Below are positions 1 through 8,501 of a DNA stretch of 58,826 nucleotides, in pieces. Numbering within the stretch: position 1 is the stretch's first letter; every line of letters begins with the position of its first letter. The stretch lies in assembly GCF_003710815.1 (NCBI RefSeq), contig NZ_RHHP01000037.1, forward strand, positions 1 through 58,826, given 5' to 3'. Origin of the DNA: Brevibacillus centrosporus (GTDB lineage Bacteria; Bacillota; Bacilli; Brevibacillales; Brevibacillaceae). The position numbers were made by a program, and so were the translations under genes. The notes beneath the pieces were generated by a model, which made no database searches, was not told where the DNA came from, and saw only the letters and a list, made by a program, of their open reading frames with translations.

Positions 1-35
1 CGTTGATTCTGCTTTTTCGATTGCTTATACTTCAT
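1..35 (-). CDS. Unknown protein, first 11 residues only (runs off left edge)
   Basis: On the minus strand an ATG at 35 follows a strong AGGAGGTA ribosome-binding site (42-49) with normal spacing. The visible start reads MKYKQSKKQNQ, a strongly basic N-terminus, and the frame stays open to the window edge. It lies about 120 bases downstream of the gerC-type gene on the same strand, so it may be the next gene of that transcript or an independent one. The product cannot be identified from 11 residues. Confidence 0.5.
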   Translation of the reverse strand, partial: MKYKQSKKQNQ

Positions 36-154
36 TGTGGAGTACCTCCTGTACGGGTAATTGTTCTTTGGACGGAACGTTTCCCAGTTTACAGAAGGTG
101 CTTTTTTTATTCAAACCCCAAATTCATTCATTACAGGAATGGCTCCTTTTCTAT

Positions 155-1225
155 TTACTGTCCTAAACGTACATTCCCTGTGTTTCGAATAATGACATCC
201 GTCTTTAAATCCATGATCAGCTTTTCATAAAGCTGGTCTTCCCATAAATCAACCTGATCGGGTGCGAGCTTGCTGCGGAAAATGACACCAGTCATGAAAA
301 TGTCAGCCTTTTTACTGCGTGCTGTGCCAAAAAGCTTTTGAAAGCGATCTTCCAGGAGCTTCTCCAGCTCCAGCTTCAAGGTGTTGGTGTTCAATCTGGT
401 TTTCTCGTTAGCCTCAACGACAATCGCTTTCAGACGCAAGGTGCTAAATATTTTAGGTCGATCCGAGACCCAGGATGTTCGATGGCTTATTTTTGCATCG
501 ACAATTTCAAGACTAGCAGAGGGAGTAATTTCCACGATCCCGCTGGTAAATCGATCCCGAAATAAATTATATAAAAAGGTTTCGTCTGTTGAGATCGTGC
601 CTACCTGCTTATCGTTGTGGAAGATAGCTGAGCCTTCCATTTCAAAAAGGGTCTCTGTACCTTCCTTGAGTAGAGGGACAGCCATATCTACCGTACTTGC
701 TTGAATATCTCGGTAAGCTTCCCATATGTAGTTCAGCGAAACGTTGGGTGTCCAGCCAGCATTGGGGCTAAATAAATCCAGCATTTCAATTCCCTTTTCT
801 TTCCGTAAATTCTTTCTGCTTTGCAGCAACGTGTAGATGTCTCCTTTGGCAACGGCAAGAAGGGCCTTTGATTTAATCTCACGCGATCGAATGGCATATT
901 CAATTAACTCTTCAATCCCTTTTTTCGCGAGCTCTTCACTTACTATGATGAGGGTGAGATGCAAAACGTCGATACTGCGCTCTTCATTCATGCGAATCTT
1001 ATCCAGGGCATCGCTGATCGTTTTGGATTTGGCGTGTACCGTATGAAAATCCTTGCTTTGTGGATCGGGAATTCGCAGGCTCACAATGTAGGTTTTTTTA
1101 TCCTTGTCCAGCTCCACACCCATGATGGCAGGAAGCAAGCGCTTATCAATCGATTTTGCGTCCCAGCATCCTGCGAGCGGAAAAATAAGGAGCAGGCTCA
1201 GGAAAACCAATGTAAATTGCTTCAT
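155..1225 (-). CDS. Ger(x)C family spore germination lipoprotein (germinant receptor C subunit)
   Basis: C subunit of a GerA-type nutrient germinant receptor in the spore inner membrane; after lipidation it sits on the outer face of that membrane with the A and B subunits. The 356-residue protein opens with a hydrophobic signal ending in the lipobox LAGC (Cys20), followed by WDAKSIDKR, a typical GerC start. Length fits the family (about 350-400). Its ATG overlaps the stop of the upstream gerB-type gene by 4 bases (ATGA), so the two are translationally coupled. It is the last gene of an A-B-C operon. The germinant recognised cannot be told from sequence. I find no convincing terminator after it. 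Confidence 0.93.
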   Translation of the reverse strand: MKQFTLVFLSLLLIFPLAGCWDAKSIDKRLLPAIMGVELDKDKKTYIVSLRIPDPQSKDFHTVHAKSKTISDALDKIRMNEERSIDVLHLTLIIVSEELAKKGIEELIEYAIRSREIKSKALLAVAKGDIYTLLQSRKNLRKEKGIEMLDLFSPNAGWTPNVSLNYIWEAYRDIQASTVDMAVPLLKEGTETLFEMEGSAIFHNDKQVGTISTDETFLYNLFRDRFTSGIVEITPSASLEIVDAKISHRTSWVSDRPKIFSTLRLKAIVVEANEKTRLNTNTLKLELEKLLEDRFQKLFGTARSKKADIFMTGVIFRSKLAPDQVDLWEDQLYEKLIMDLKTDVIIRNTGNVRLGQ

Positions 1226-2286
1226 GTGAGATTGCGCCTCCTGTAATAAAAGCCAATTCCATAAATGAGTAGGGGGATGAAGATAATGCAGTACAAGCGT
1301 AAGGGCGTATCCAAGGAAATGAGCCAGTCAATGGTTTCCCAATCAGGCACCAAAATACAAATGACATAAGCGACCCCAATAATCACCCAGCATATTTTTG
1401 TTCGAGATATGGAAGTGTATAAATTTACTGTGAGGGTGGACATGATCCAAACCATAACGGACGTGTTCACATAAATGAAAGAGACAGTTGCGACCACATA
1501 AAACATAGTGATCCGGTCGAAAAAAAGCCACTCCAAATTCACAGTATCCAGTGCGACGGGAATCGGAAAACGCAGCTTCTGGGCTGTATCGGGAGCAAAT
1601 GTCAGTATGGGAATATAGACGGCCAGCAAGTAAAAGGGAAGCAAAAACAGCATCGCTGCGTAGAGGTATTTCCGTGTCTGGGAGACGGCAAAGCTCAAGT
1701 ATCTCGAAAAAATGCCTAAACTTAAAAAGGGAGAATGAGCCAACAAGCTTTTTAAAAAATGCTCGTCATACCAAAAAGTGGGCACGGGTTCTATGGGAAA
1801 GAAGAAATGGATGTTGATATTTTGAAAGCAGGAAAACAAAGAAAATAAGATGAGCGGCAAGATGGTGATCATCAAGGCAAAGGAGCCGCGCAGAATCGTT
1901 CGATGGCCATGGATGGCAACAAATAGAGGGATGATAAATAAGAGAAGCAGTATGGCCCAGATCGGTGTCGTCGGCAAGAAGATGATGGTTAATAGTTCGG
2001 CATGACTGCGGATTAATAATACAAAGCTCATGAAAAAATAGACGAGGAGAGGGAGCAGAAGCAGTCTAGCCCACCAGGGACCGCATCTGTTTACGATACT
2101 GGTAATGTCCTCTTTGGGAAAAGTAGAGAGGCCAGATAGGTAAAGGAACAGGAGCAGAAATTCCAACAAGAATCCGGTAATAATATATAGCCAGTGCCCA
2201 AAATGGGAGACTCCTATAATATCACTAGGGTATAAGTAAAAAATCACACTGAGATGAATCGCGATGAAAACTACCGACAATCTCAT
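1222..2286 (-). CDS. GerB family germinant receptor permease-like subunit
   Basis: B subunit of the GerA-type receptor, a member of the APC amino-acid/polyamine transporter superfamily; it forms the germinant-binding membrane core. The 354-residue protein is almost entirely hydrophobic with about ten predicted membrane segments, the usual size and plan for GerB (about 360 residues). It starts 3 bases after the gerA-type stop and overlaps the gerC-type gene by 4 bases, so the three subunits are made from one transcript. I see no frame break or missing segment. Confidence 0.93.
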   Translation of the reverse strand: MRLSVVFIAIHLSVIFYLYPSDIIGVSHFGHWLYIITGFLLEFLLLFLYLSGLSTFPKEDITSIVNRCGPWWARLLLLPLLVYFFMSFVLLIRSHAELLTIIFLPTTPIWAILLLLFIIPLFVAIHGHRTILRGSFALMITILPLILFSLFSCFQNINIHFFFPIEPVPTFWYDEHFLKSLLAHSPFLSLGIFSRYLSFAVSQTRKYLYAAMLFLLPFYLLAVYIPILTFAPDTAQKLRFPIPVALDTVNLEWLFFDRITMFYVVATVSFIYVNTSVMVWIMSTLTVNLYTSISRTKICWVIIGVAYVICILVPDWETIDWLISLDTPLRLYCIIFIPLLIYGIGFYYRRRNLT

Positions 2287-2289
2287 TTT

Positions 2290-3609
2290 TTACTCATCAG
2301 TCCCTTCTGCTCTCATTCCCAGGCCTAAAAATGGAACTTGAAATGAGGTAATGCTGGCAAAGTAAAATAGAGTTCCGACTAATCCAGCAAGGATTCCTAG
2401 AACACCAAATATCGATCCTAGCAGGACGTTACAGTATTTGAACAGGCGAATCATCAGGGCATTCTGTGTACCAACGAAGGTGTAGTTGGAAATGACGGTT
2501 GCGGACAGGACGATAAGGAGTAGGTTGCTCACGAGCTGCGCCTGAACAGCGGCTTGACCCAAGATAATCCCACCTACCATGGTAATGGTGGGACCTACTG
2601 TTTTGGGGAGACGAATGCTGGCGGATACAATCATTTCAATGACGATCAGCATCAATATCATTTCGATAATGGCGGGATAGGGTACGCCTTCTCTGCTCTT
2701 GGCTACGGATAAAGCCATTTCGATTCGAAACAGCTCTGGATTGATGCTGACAAGCGCGACGTATAGACCAGGGACAAGCAAGGAGATGATGATGCCGATG
2801 ATTCGCAAGGCACATAGCGTTACAACAATGGTTTGCGACATGTTTTTGTCTGAGTCAACGGTCCATAAATCCGATATGATAGTCGGAGTGACCAGTGCAA
2901 AAGGCAGCTGATCCAGGAGTAATACAACTCGTCCTTTCAACAAGAGAGTAGAAGTATCTTCCGGCAGCTCCGATGTGAAAAATAGAGGTACTGGACTCCA
3001 ATATCGTTGTCCCAAAGCTTTTGCTAAATCCTGGACGCTGTTTATTTCCCGGTTCTTTCGAGCTTGTAATAACGCGAGAATTCGCTTGGCGATGGACTCG
3101 CCTGGAGTATTAGGCAGGTAACAAACAGCGATTTTTCGCCTCGATATTTCTCCCATGTCCATCTCTTGTATGTTTAAGCGTGATGACCGCAGATGCTTTC
3201 GCAGAATTCCGATGTTGTACAGGATGCTCTCCGTAAATGCATCGGAAGAACCTTGAATAGAGGTTTCACTTTCTGGACTTGTGACCGAGCGCTCCAGCTG
3301 CCGCATTTTCGGTTTGAGCACAAGGCTGCCCGTTGCATGAAGAATGACCAAACGCCCTGTTAAAATGGCATTCTCCAGCTGATCGATGCCGACATTGATC
3401 TCAGCATCAAGTGGCTTCCAGGACTCAGGGGATACGTTCAGTTCTCCCATTAGTTTTTTTAGCTCTACGGAAGCGGCGGTGTCCACTAAGGTGTCTAAAT
3501 AGCAGATGAGGACCTCCACACCACACATCTCCGAATACTCGCTTTTAAAGTCTGAGTTGTTTTCGAATTGACGGATGAGGTGATGATCCCGCATTTCACG
3601 ATTGTCCAT
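2290..3609 (-). CDS. GerA family spore germination protein (receptor A subunit)
   Basis: A subunit of a nutrient germinant receptor: a soluble N-terminal half and a C-terminal half with about five membrane segments. I place the start at ATG 3609 (MDNREMRDHH), giving 439 residues, because GGAGAA lies 7 bases upstream. The frame is open a further 42 codons upstream, but those residues look non-homologous and that start has no good ribosome-binding site. Family landmarks seen include the C-terminal hydrophobic half with the segment PAIIEMILMLIVIEMI and the motif KTVGPTITMVGGIILGQAAV. It is the first gene of the gerA-gerB-gerC operon, presumably read by the forespore sigma factor SigG, although I could not place a convincing SigG promoter in 3610-3756. 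Confidence 0.92.
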   Translation of the reverse strand: MDNREMRDHHLIRQFENNSDFKSEYSEMCGVEVLICYLDTLVDTAASVELKKLMGELNVSPESWKPLDAEINVGIDQLENAILTGRLVILHATGSLVLKPKMRQLERSVTSPESETSIQGSSDAFTESILYNIGILRKHLRSSRLNIQEMDMGEISRRKIAVCYLPNTPGESIAKRILALLQARKNREINSVQDLAKALGQRYWSPVPLFFTSELPEDTSTLLLKGRVVLLLDQLPFALVTPTIISDLWTVDSDKNMSQTIVVTLCALRIIGIIISLLVPGLYVALVSINPELFRIEMALSVAKSREGVPYPAIIEMILMLIVIEMIVSASIRLPKTVGPTITMVGGIILGQAAVQAQLVSNLLLIVLSATVISNYTFVGTQNALMIRLFKYCNVLLGSIFGVLGILAGLVGTLFYFASITSFQVPFLGLGMRAEGTDE

Positions 3610-3756
3610 GTGGTTCTCCATTTGAAATAATTTAGAAATAGCTTTCCCGAACAAAGAGAAAATATATGCATTCTTTTCCAGCAAAAAACCCATTGGTCGA
3701 CCGCAAAGTGCAGTTAACAAATGGGCGATATACAAAGTTTGTAGAAACAGATGAAC

Positions 3757-4872
3757 CTACATAGTAGCTAGCCCTTTAAAAACCTCTACTGCCGTCTCCA
3801 TAATATCGTCTCGGAAATCGTACTCGTACGTATGAACGTGCGGATAATCTTCCCCATTTCCGATATAGCACATGGCCCCTTTTGTCAGCTTCGTATAATG
3901 TCCGTAGTCTTCCGAACCGCGGAAGGCTTCTTTCATTTCCACGAGTGTGAGTCCTTTTTCCTTTACGACTCTTCTGATTTTGTCCGAGCTTTCCTTGTAA
4001 TTGATGGTTTCCGGGAATACGTCGTTGTAAGAGAAGCTGACCTTCAGACCGTAGATTTCGGCTTGTGCCTGTGCCAGGGTCTCCAGGTTTTTCTGTAGCT
4101 TCTCCAGCTCTACCTCGTAGAGCGCTCGGATAGTCAAGAGCAGGTCGCCTTTGCTTGCTGCGATGCCGAATGCCCGTTCTCCGATATGGACCTGAACAAC
4201 CGTGCAGAGAACCAAGCCCTCATTATTCTTTGGCGAGATGAGCTCAGGGATCGCATCGATCACCTTGGCGATTGCAAAAGAAGGATTTTTCCCCGTTTCG
4301 GGCTGACTGGCATGAGCAGGTGAGCCCTCCATATGGATCGTCATTCCTTTGGACGCACAATGGGCGGTGCCATCGATCACGTTCACCGAGTTGTGCGGCA
4401 TGCCACTCATGTTATGGTAGGCAAAGATTTCTTCGATGTGATGTTCCTCGATAAATACAGCGCATTCGGCAGCGCCGTCACCCGTTTCCTCTGCGTGCTG
4501 GAAAAGGAAGAAGATGTTTTTGTCCGCGCCCTTTTGGTCGACCTCCAGAGCAAATCCGGCCAGTGTAGCGGAGTGGCCATCGTGTCCACATTTGTGAGAG
4601 ACTCCCGGAATCATGGATGCATGGGGGAGATCGATTCCTTCCTCCATCGGAAGCGCGTCAAAATCTGCGCGGAAGGCGATGTTTGGCTTTCCTTCCCCTG
4701 CGCGATAGATCGCATAGAACCATTTTTCTCGATCCACAATTTCCAGACGGGTGTGCGTTTTTAGAAAATCGATTAAATGCTGCTTGGTCCATACCTCATG
4801 ATTCGAAACCTCCGGATGCTGGTGCAATTCATGACGCAGCTGCACGGCTAATTCCAAATTTTTCTTTTCCAT
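3757..4872 (-). CDS. M20 family amidohydrolase / N-acyl-amino-acid hydrolase
   Basis: Zinc-dependent M20D-type hydrolase of 371 residues, related to HipO and N-acyl-L-amino-acid amidohydrolases; it would release an amino acid from an N-acylated or similar amide in the cytoplasm. Visible metal-site motifs are ADFDALPM, HKCGHDGHSA and the catalytic HAEETGDGA. The start at ATG 4872 is chosen for its AAAGGAGG ribosome-binding site; an upstream in-frame ATG at 4929 has none. It is the downstream gene of a module with a sodium/solute symporter and a DUF3311 protein, suggesting the symporter imported its substrate. The hydrolase itself looks intact, but the symporter and the likely regulator are both broken, so it may be under relaxed selection. 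Confidence 0.85.
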   Translation of the reverse strand: MEKKNLELAVQLRHELHQHPEVSNHEVWTKQHLIDFLKTHTRLEIVDREKWFYAIYRAGEGKPNIAFRADFDALPMEEGIDLPHASMIPGVSHKCGHDGHSATLAGFALEVDQKGADKNIFFLFQHAEETGDGAAECAVFIEEHHIEEIFAYHNMSGMPHNSVNVIDGTAHCASKGMTIHMEGSPAHASQPETGKNPSFAIAKVIDAIPELISPKNNEGLVLCTVVQVHIGERAFGIAASKGDLLLTIRALYEVELEKLQKNLETLAQAQAEIYGLKVSFSYNDVFPETINYKESSDKIRRVVKEKGLTLVEMKEAFRGSEDYGHYTKLTKGAMCYIGNGEDYPHVHTYEYDFRDDIMETAVEVFKGLATM

Positions 4873-5005
4873 CGTAAGCCTGCCTCCTTTGTAGTAGAGG
4901 AAGATCGCGAAAGGCGATGCCCCCCTCAAATAAGATTCGTGCCGTTACTGTTTCGGTAGAGACCTCTACTATTTCGATGTGATCTCCTAAAATCTTCTTC
5001 TCCTC

Positions 5006-6328
5006 TCAAATCGCGACGTCCTTTGGCTTGGTAATCGAGCTGACAATCAACATCGTAACCAGATTCAGGATGAGAATGAGCAGGCCGATGTTGATGTCTT
5101 GAATGAACGAAGGCATGGCTGGAAAGAGCGCCGCCGTTGTCATATTGGTCATGCCTACGTAGATGGCCAGCAATAGGCATTTAGCGTAAAGTACAGGACG
5201 ACAAGAGCCAGAAGCAGTGTAATCCCCTTTGCCACCTTGGCAAGCTGCAGATCAGAGGAAGCTGGCGCAAAAGTCGCGTAGACGTTTTTCGTCAGCATCG
5301 AAGAGGCAGCGATCAAAAGAACGGAGCAAGGTACCAGAGCGCCTAGTAATCCGGCAGCACCGATTAATCCGACAAACCACGGATCGAAGGTTTGCAAAGC
5401 AAGCTTGATCAAGCCCAGATCGCCTTCCGCACCTTTTAATCCGGGAATGCTCAGTACCGCCGTAAACCGCTACCATGATGGAGAACAGCTGCATCAGCGA
5501 ATACAGGGGCAGCATCATGGAGTTTCTGCGCAGCGCCTTGTCGCTTTTGGCAGAGAAAGTAGACAAAAACGCATTTGGCCACATGAAGAAGCCCACGGTG
5601 CTAAGTACAACAGTAGAGATAAACCAGGTCACACTCATGCCAACTCCCGGCAAAGTGAGAAGCTGGGGTTTGACCGCGCTGACACCTTGCAGCATGGAGG
5701 CGATCCCGCCGTGATAGTGGTAGGGAAGATAGATACCGAGGAACACCAGAATCCCGAACGTCAGCACGTCCTTGATCAAGGCAACCCGTGATGAACCGTG
5801 CAAGCCGGACAGCATGGTATAGATGACTACGGCAATGGTACCGATCCAGATCGCCATGGTAGGGCTAATACTACCGTACGAAGCGACGGATACGAGAATG
5901 CCTAGGCCTTTTAACGAAATGATCATCAACGGAATCATGGAGACGACCCCAACTAACGTAACCAATCTTCCTAGCAGGGGACTGTCGTATTTTTTCGCAT
6001 AGAAGTCGGATTGAGAAATGAGGTTGTGCTTGGAGCCGTAGCGGCGGATGGCAGGCAGGAGCCAAAATCCTACCACGCAGCCTAGCGTAATATAGGTCAT
6101 GAAATACATGGCGGAGACACCACTGTTGTACCGAAGACCGACCAACCCCGTCAGGGAGAACGTGGTGAAAAATTCTCCTGCGAGCAGGAAAAACGTAATA
6201 ATCGTTCCCATGCCCCTGCCGCCCAAGGCCCATTGCTCAATGCTCTTTTGCTGGCCTTTGCTGGCGCCAATGGCCCAATAAATGCTGATCAATAGAAATC
6301 CGAGAATGACAAAAATAGATGCATTCAT
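5006..6328 (-). pseudogene. Sodium:solute symporter (SSS family), two compensating frameshifts
   Basis: Resembles SSS-family symporters (PutP/PanF type, about 440 residues) over its whole length, but in pieces. The first part from ATG 6328 (MNASIFVILGFLL) runs in one frame to about 5455. The homologous sequence continues in another frame (IPGLKGAEGDLGLIKLALQ) to about 5175, then returns to the first frame (LAIYVGMTNMTTAALFP) to the TGA at 5006-5008. The simplest explanation is one extra base near 5455 and one missing base near 5175. Read straight, translation ends at 5252 and loses the C-terminal quarter. The start overlaps the DUF3311 gene by 4 bases, the usual pairing for these transporters. 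Either a recent pseudogene or two sequencing errors; the decay of its neighbours favours the former. Confidence 0.8.
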
Positions 6329-6567
6329 TGGTTTTCCTCCTCATCCTTGGAGTAGTGGACTTTATAAATCACAGAAAGAATCAGCGAGGATAGGACGACC
6401 CACAGCACGATCCAAAATGGCAGAAAGGGAAGACCAAGCACAAACGGTTCAATGCGGTTGGCGAACCCCAATCCGCCCAGGAATCCCAAGAACGGGATGA
6501 TGGCAAGCCAGTTATACCTCAGTGATCGTAGCGACAAGCCGTTTGTCCACCTGAACTGCGCCGCCAT
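6325..6567 (-). CDS. DUF3311 small membrane protein, native 5' end lost
   Basis: The 63 residues from YNWLAIIPFLG onward match the DUF3311 pattern: two hydrophobic helices with an NRIEP motif between them. This small membrane protein is regularly encoded just before an SSS symporter, and it overlaps that gene by 4 bases here. The 17 residues before YNW (starting at ATG 6567) are not native: they are antisense to the remnant of the sigma-54 activator on the other strand. The true start and the promoter appear to have been deleted, with the junction near 6516-6524. It may be translated as a fusion product or not at all. Confidence 0.6.
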   Translation of the reverse strand: MAAQFRWTNGLSLRSLRYNWLAIIPFLGFLGGLGFANRIEPFVLGLPFLPFWIVLWVVLSSLILSVIYKVHYSKDEEENQ

Positions 6568-7357
6568 TCCCGAAGCCCTGATCGAGTCTGAGCTGTTCGG
6601 CTATAAAAAAGGTGCCTTTACCGGTGCGAATCAAAACGGCAAGACAGGTCTCATCGCAGCGGCAGAAAACGGTGTGCTGTTCCTGGATGAAATCAGCGAG
6701 CTGCCTTTGCATCTGCAGTCAAAGCTGCTTCAGTTTTTGCAGAACAAAACCTACATCCCCGTCGGCGGCTCTCAGGTACAGAAGGCGGATGTCCGCATCA
6801 TCGCCGCCACCAATACCAACCTGCTAGAGCTGACCAGAACCGGGCAGTTTCGTGCCGATTTATTTTACCGGCTCAACATCCTGCCGCTCAACATCCCACC
6901 GCTTAGGGAACGCAGGGAAGATATCGTCCCGCTGCTGGATTTTTATTTGAAGAAATACAATAACAAATATCAAAAGGACCATACCTTGTCCGGCAACCTC
7001 ACCGATGTTTTCTACAACTACGACTGGCCGGGGAATATTCGGGAATTGGAAAATCTGCTGGAGCGCTTAGTTATTACCGTTGAAAACAAGGAAATTGATC
7101 TGCGGGATCTACCAGATAAAATTCGCAATGAACAGTTGGGGCAAATATCTTCCCTGCATGCTTTGCCAGCCAACCAGACCTTGACCGAATACCTCAATCA
7201 AATCGAGAGGGAGATTATCGAGGAAACCTACAGACAGCTGCAGAGCACGAGAAAAGCAGCAGCGAGGCTTGGGGTAACGCAAGCCTATATCGCACGGCGC
7301 TTCAAAAAATACAAGCTGAAGGTCGTAGAGGAAAAGGATTTGACGACGATGGAGTGA
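6521..7357 (+). pseudogene. Sigma-54 (RpoN)-dependent transcriptional activator, N-terminal half deleted
   Basis: Remnant of a RocR/NtrC-type enhancer-binding protein. Homology begins abruptly at SDRSDKPFVHLNCAAIPEA, after the point where the Walker A loop should be. It then continues with the sigma-54 contact loop GAFTGA, Walker B VLFLDEIS, the arginine-finger region FRADLFYRL, the sensor-2 region WPGNIRELENLL and a Fis-type helix-turn-helix near the end (AAARLGVTQAYIARRFKKY). The sensor domain and Walker A are missing, as are a start codon and ribosome-binding site. It points away from the DUF3311/symporter/M20 operon, the usual place for its dedicated activator, and the shared intergenic region is gone. 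It cannot be a functional ATP-driven activator. Confidence 0.85.
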
Positions 7358-7382
7358 GGCAAGGAAGCGTGGCATTGGGGAA

Positions 7383-7412
7383 GGCACAACTGGGAGTCAG
7401 GCCGGTTGTGCC
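7383..7412. repeat. Perfect 8-base inverted repeat
   Basis: GGCACAAC (7383-7390) and GTTGTGCC (7405-7412) form a perfect 8-base stem with a 14-base loop, 26 bases after the stop of the regulator remnant. No T-run follows, so it is not a classical terminator. It could be a weak termination or RNA-stabilising hairpin, or a binding site. Confidence 0.4.
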
Positions 7413-7450
7413 ATTGACGTAATGGGGATATGTACTTGCGTAAGGGAAAA

Positions 7451-7479
7451 CTGCAAAAGGGAACCCCATATGCTATACT
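7451..7479 (+). promoter_or_regulatory. Probable promoter of the TetR gene (extended -10)
   Basis: TATACT at 7474-7479 is preceded by TGC (extended -10) and, 17 bases further upstream, by CTGCAA (7451-7456) as a weak -35. It lies 66 bases before the TetR start codon. Judged by eye only. Confidence 0.4.
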
Positions 7480-7545
7480 TGGTTTTACATATTTTACTCG
7501 CAAAGCAGTAAAGAATGGTGAATAAATGGTGAATGGGGATTATTC

Positions 7546-8214
7546 ATGAGTCGAAGCCGTAGTTTATCAGAAAAGCAAATTAACCGAATGTTCAAGTATT
7601 TTGTGGAAGCCACTATTAAAATTATAGAAGAAGAAGGCATACAAAATGTGACGGCAAGAAAAGTCGGTGACGTTGCAGGATTTAATGGTTCAGCGCTATA
7701 CAGGTATTTTGATGAGCTTTCTCATCTGGTGTTTTTTGGGTGCATCAAGTTCATCCAGGCATATTTTCTCGATGTTCAAGATTACATCAGTAAAGGGAAT
7801 AACAGCGTAGAAAAATACCTGTTAAGTTGGGAGTGCTTTTGCGAACATTCGTTTAAGCAACCGGATATTTATCATGCGTTTTATGTTGCAGACTTAGGAA
7901 AAGACCCTCATGAAATGCTGAAAAAATATTTCTCGCACTATCAAACCGATCTGATTGGCATACCAGAAGACATCCTCCCGTCTCTCCTAGATCCGAGCTT
8001 AACAAACAGAAGCAAAGCTATTCTGCAGAAAGCGGTTAACGAAGGATTGCTAAAGAGTGATTTTGTAGAGGAAATCAATGAAATAAATGTCCTGATATGG
8101 AAGGGAATGCTTACGACCTTTATCAATAACAGGAGTATTTATACCGAAGAAGAGGCTGTAGAAAGAGCTATGCATCATATCAGGATGACTACATTAACAT
8201 TTGGGGGAAAGTGA
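7546..8214 (+). CDS. TetR family transcriptional regulator
   Basis: DNA-binding regulator of 222 residues. The N-terminal helix-turn-helix is clear: IKIIEEEGIQNVTARKVGD followed by the recognition helix and the family signature GSALYRYFDELSHL (about residues 20-65). The remainder is the variable ligand-binding domain. The start ATG 7546 follows a GGGGA box. It precedes, on the same strand, the amidohydrolase/Rieske/RidA/MFS group and is separated from it by a terminator, so it is transcribed separately. The repeats at 8271-8321, next to the catabolic promoter, are the obvious candidate operator. The ligand is unknown, probably the pathway substrate. Confidence 0.88.
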   Translation: MSRSRSLSEKQINRMFKYFVEATIKIIEEEGIQNVTARKVGDVAGFNGSALYRYFDELSHLVFFGCIKFIQAYFLDVQDYISKGNNSVEKYLLSWECFCEHSFKQPDIYHAFYVADLGKDPHEMLKKYFSHYQTDLIGIPEDILPSLLDPSLTNRSKAILQKAVNEGLLKSDFVEEINEINVLIWKGMLTTFINNRSIYTEEEAVERAMHHIRMTTLTFGGK

Positions 8215-8224
8215 GTTTCCGTGA

Positions 8225-8252
8225 AGAGTAGACAAGATCTACTCTTTTTTTT
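8225..8252 (+). terminator. Rho-independent terminator after TetR gene
   Basis: AGAGTAGA (8225-8232) pairs perfectly with TCTACTCT (8238-8245) across a 5-base loop, and T's continue to 8252. It separates the regulator from the catabolic operon. Confidence 0.85.
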
Positions 8253-8270
8253 GTGCATAGATATAGTTGA

Positions 8271-8321
8271 TTTTATAAAAAAACATGTTTTTTATAAAAT
8301 TTAGTTTTTTATAAAAACGTG
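8271..8321. promoter_or_regulatory. Operator-like AT-rich repeats upstream of the amidohydrolase operon
   Basis: TTTTATAAAAAAACATG at 8271-8287 is followed head-to-head by its near mirror image (CATGTTTTTTATAAAA, 8284-8299). A third related unit, TTTTTTATAAAAACGTG, lies at 8305-8321. The arrays end 3 bases before the -35 box at 8324. Arrangement and proximity suggest a binding site for the TetR regulator encoded just upstream; that link is inference. Confidence 0.55.
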
Positions 8322-8323
8322 TA

Positions 8324-8353
8324 TTGACTGAAAAATCTGATTCGTTTTATAAT
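8324..8353 (+). promoter_or_regulatory. SigA-type promoter of the amidohydrolase operon
   Basis: TTGACT (8324-8329) and a perfect TATAAT (8348-8353) with an 18-base spacer. Transcription would start near 8360, leaving a leader of about 140 bases before the TTG start at 8502. I see no obvious riboswitch in the leader. Confidence 0.75.
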
Positions 8354-8501
8354 GAGTCCACAGATTCAAGGTAAAAAATGGTTTTGTATGTAAAACGGAG
8401 GTGAGAGGTGTCGGAAGGAAATAAAAAACCATTGGGAGACAACGGTTACTTGCGAGTGGGGATAGAGAAATTCGAAAAAGACTAGAGAGAGGTGTTTTGC
8501 A

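Noticed and set aside
7383..7412. Inverted repeat after the sigma-54 regulator remnant taken as a terminator
   Set aside because: The stem is good but there is no T-run after it. Kept only as a repeat.
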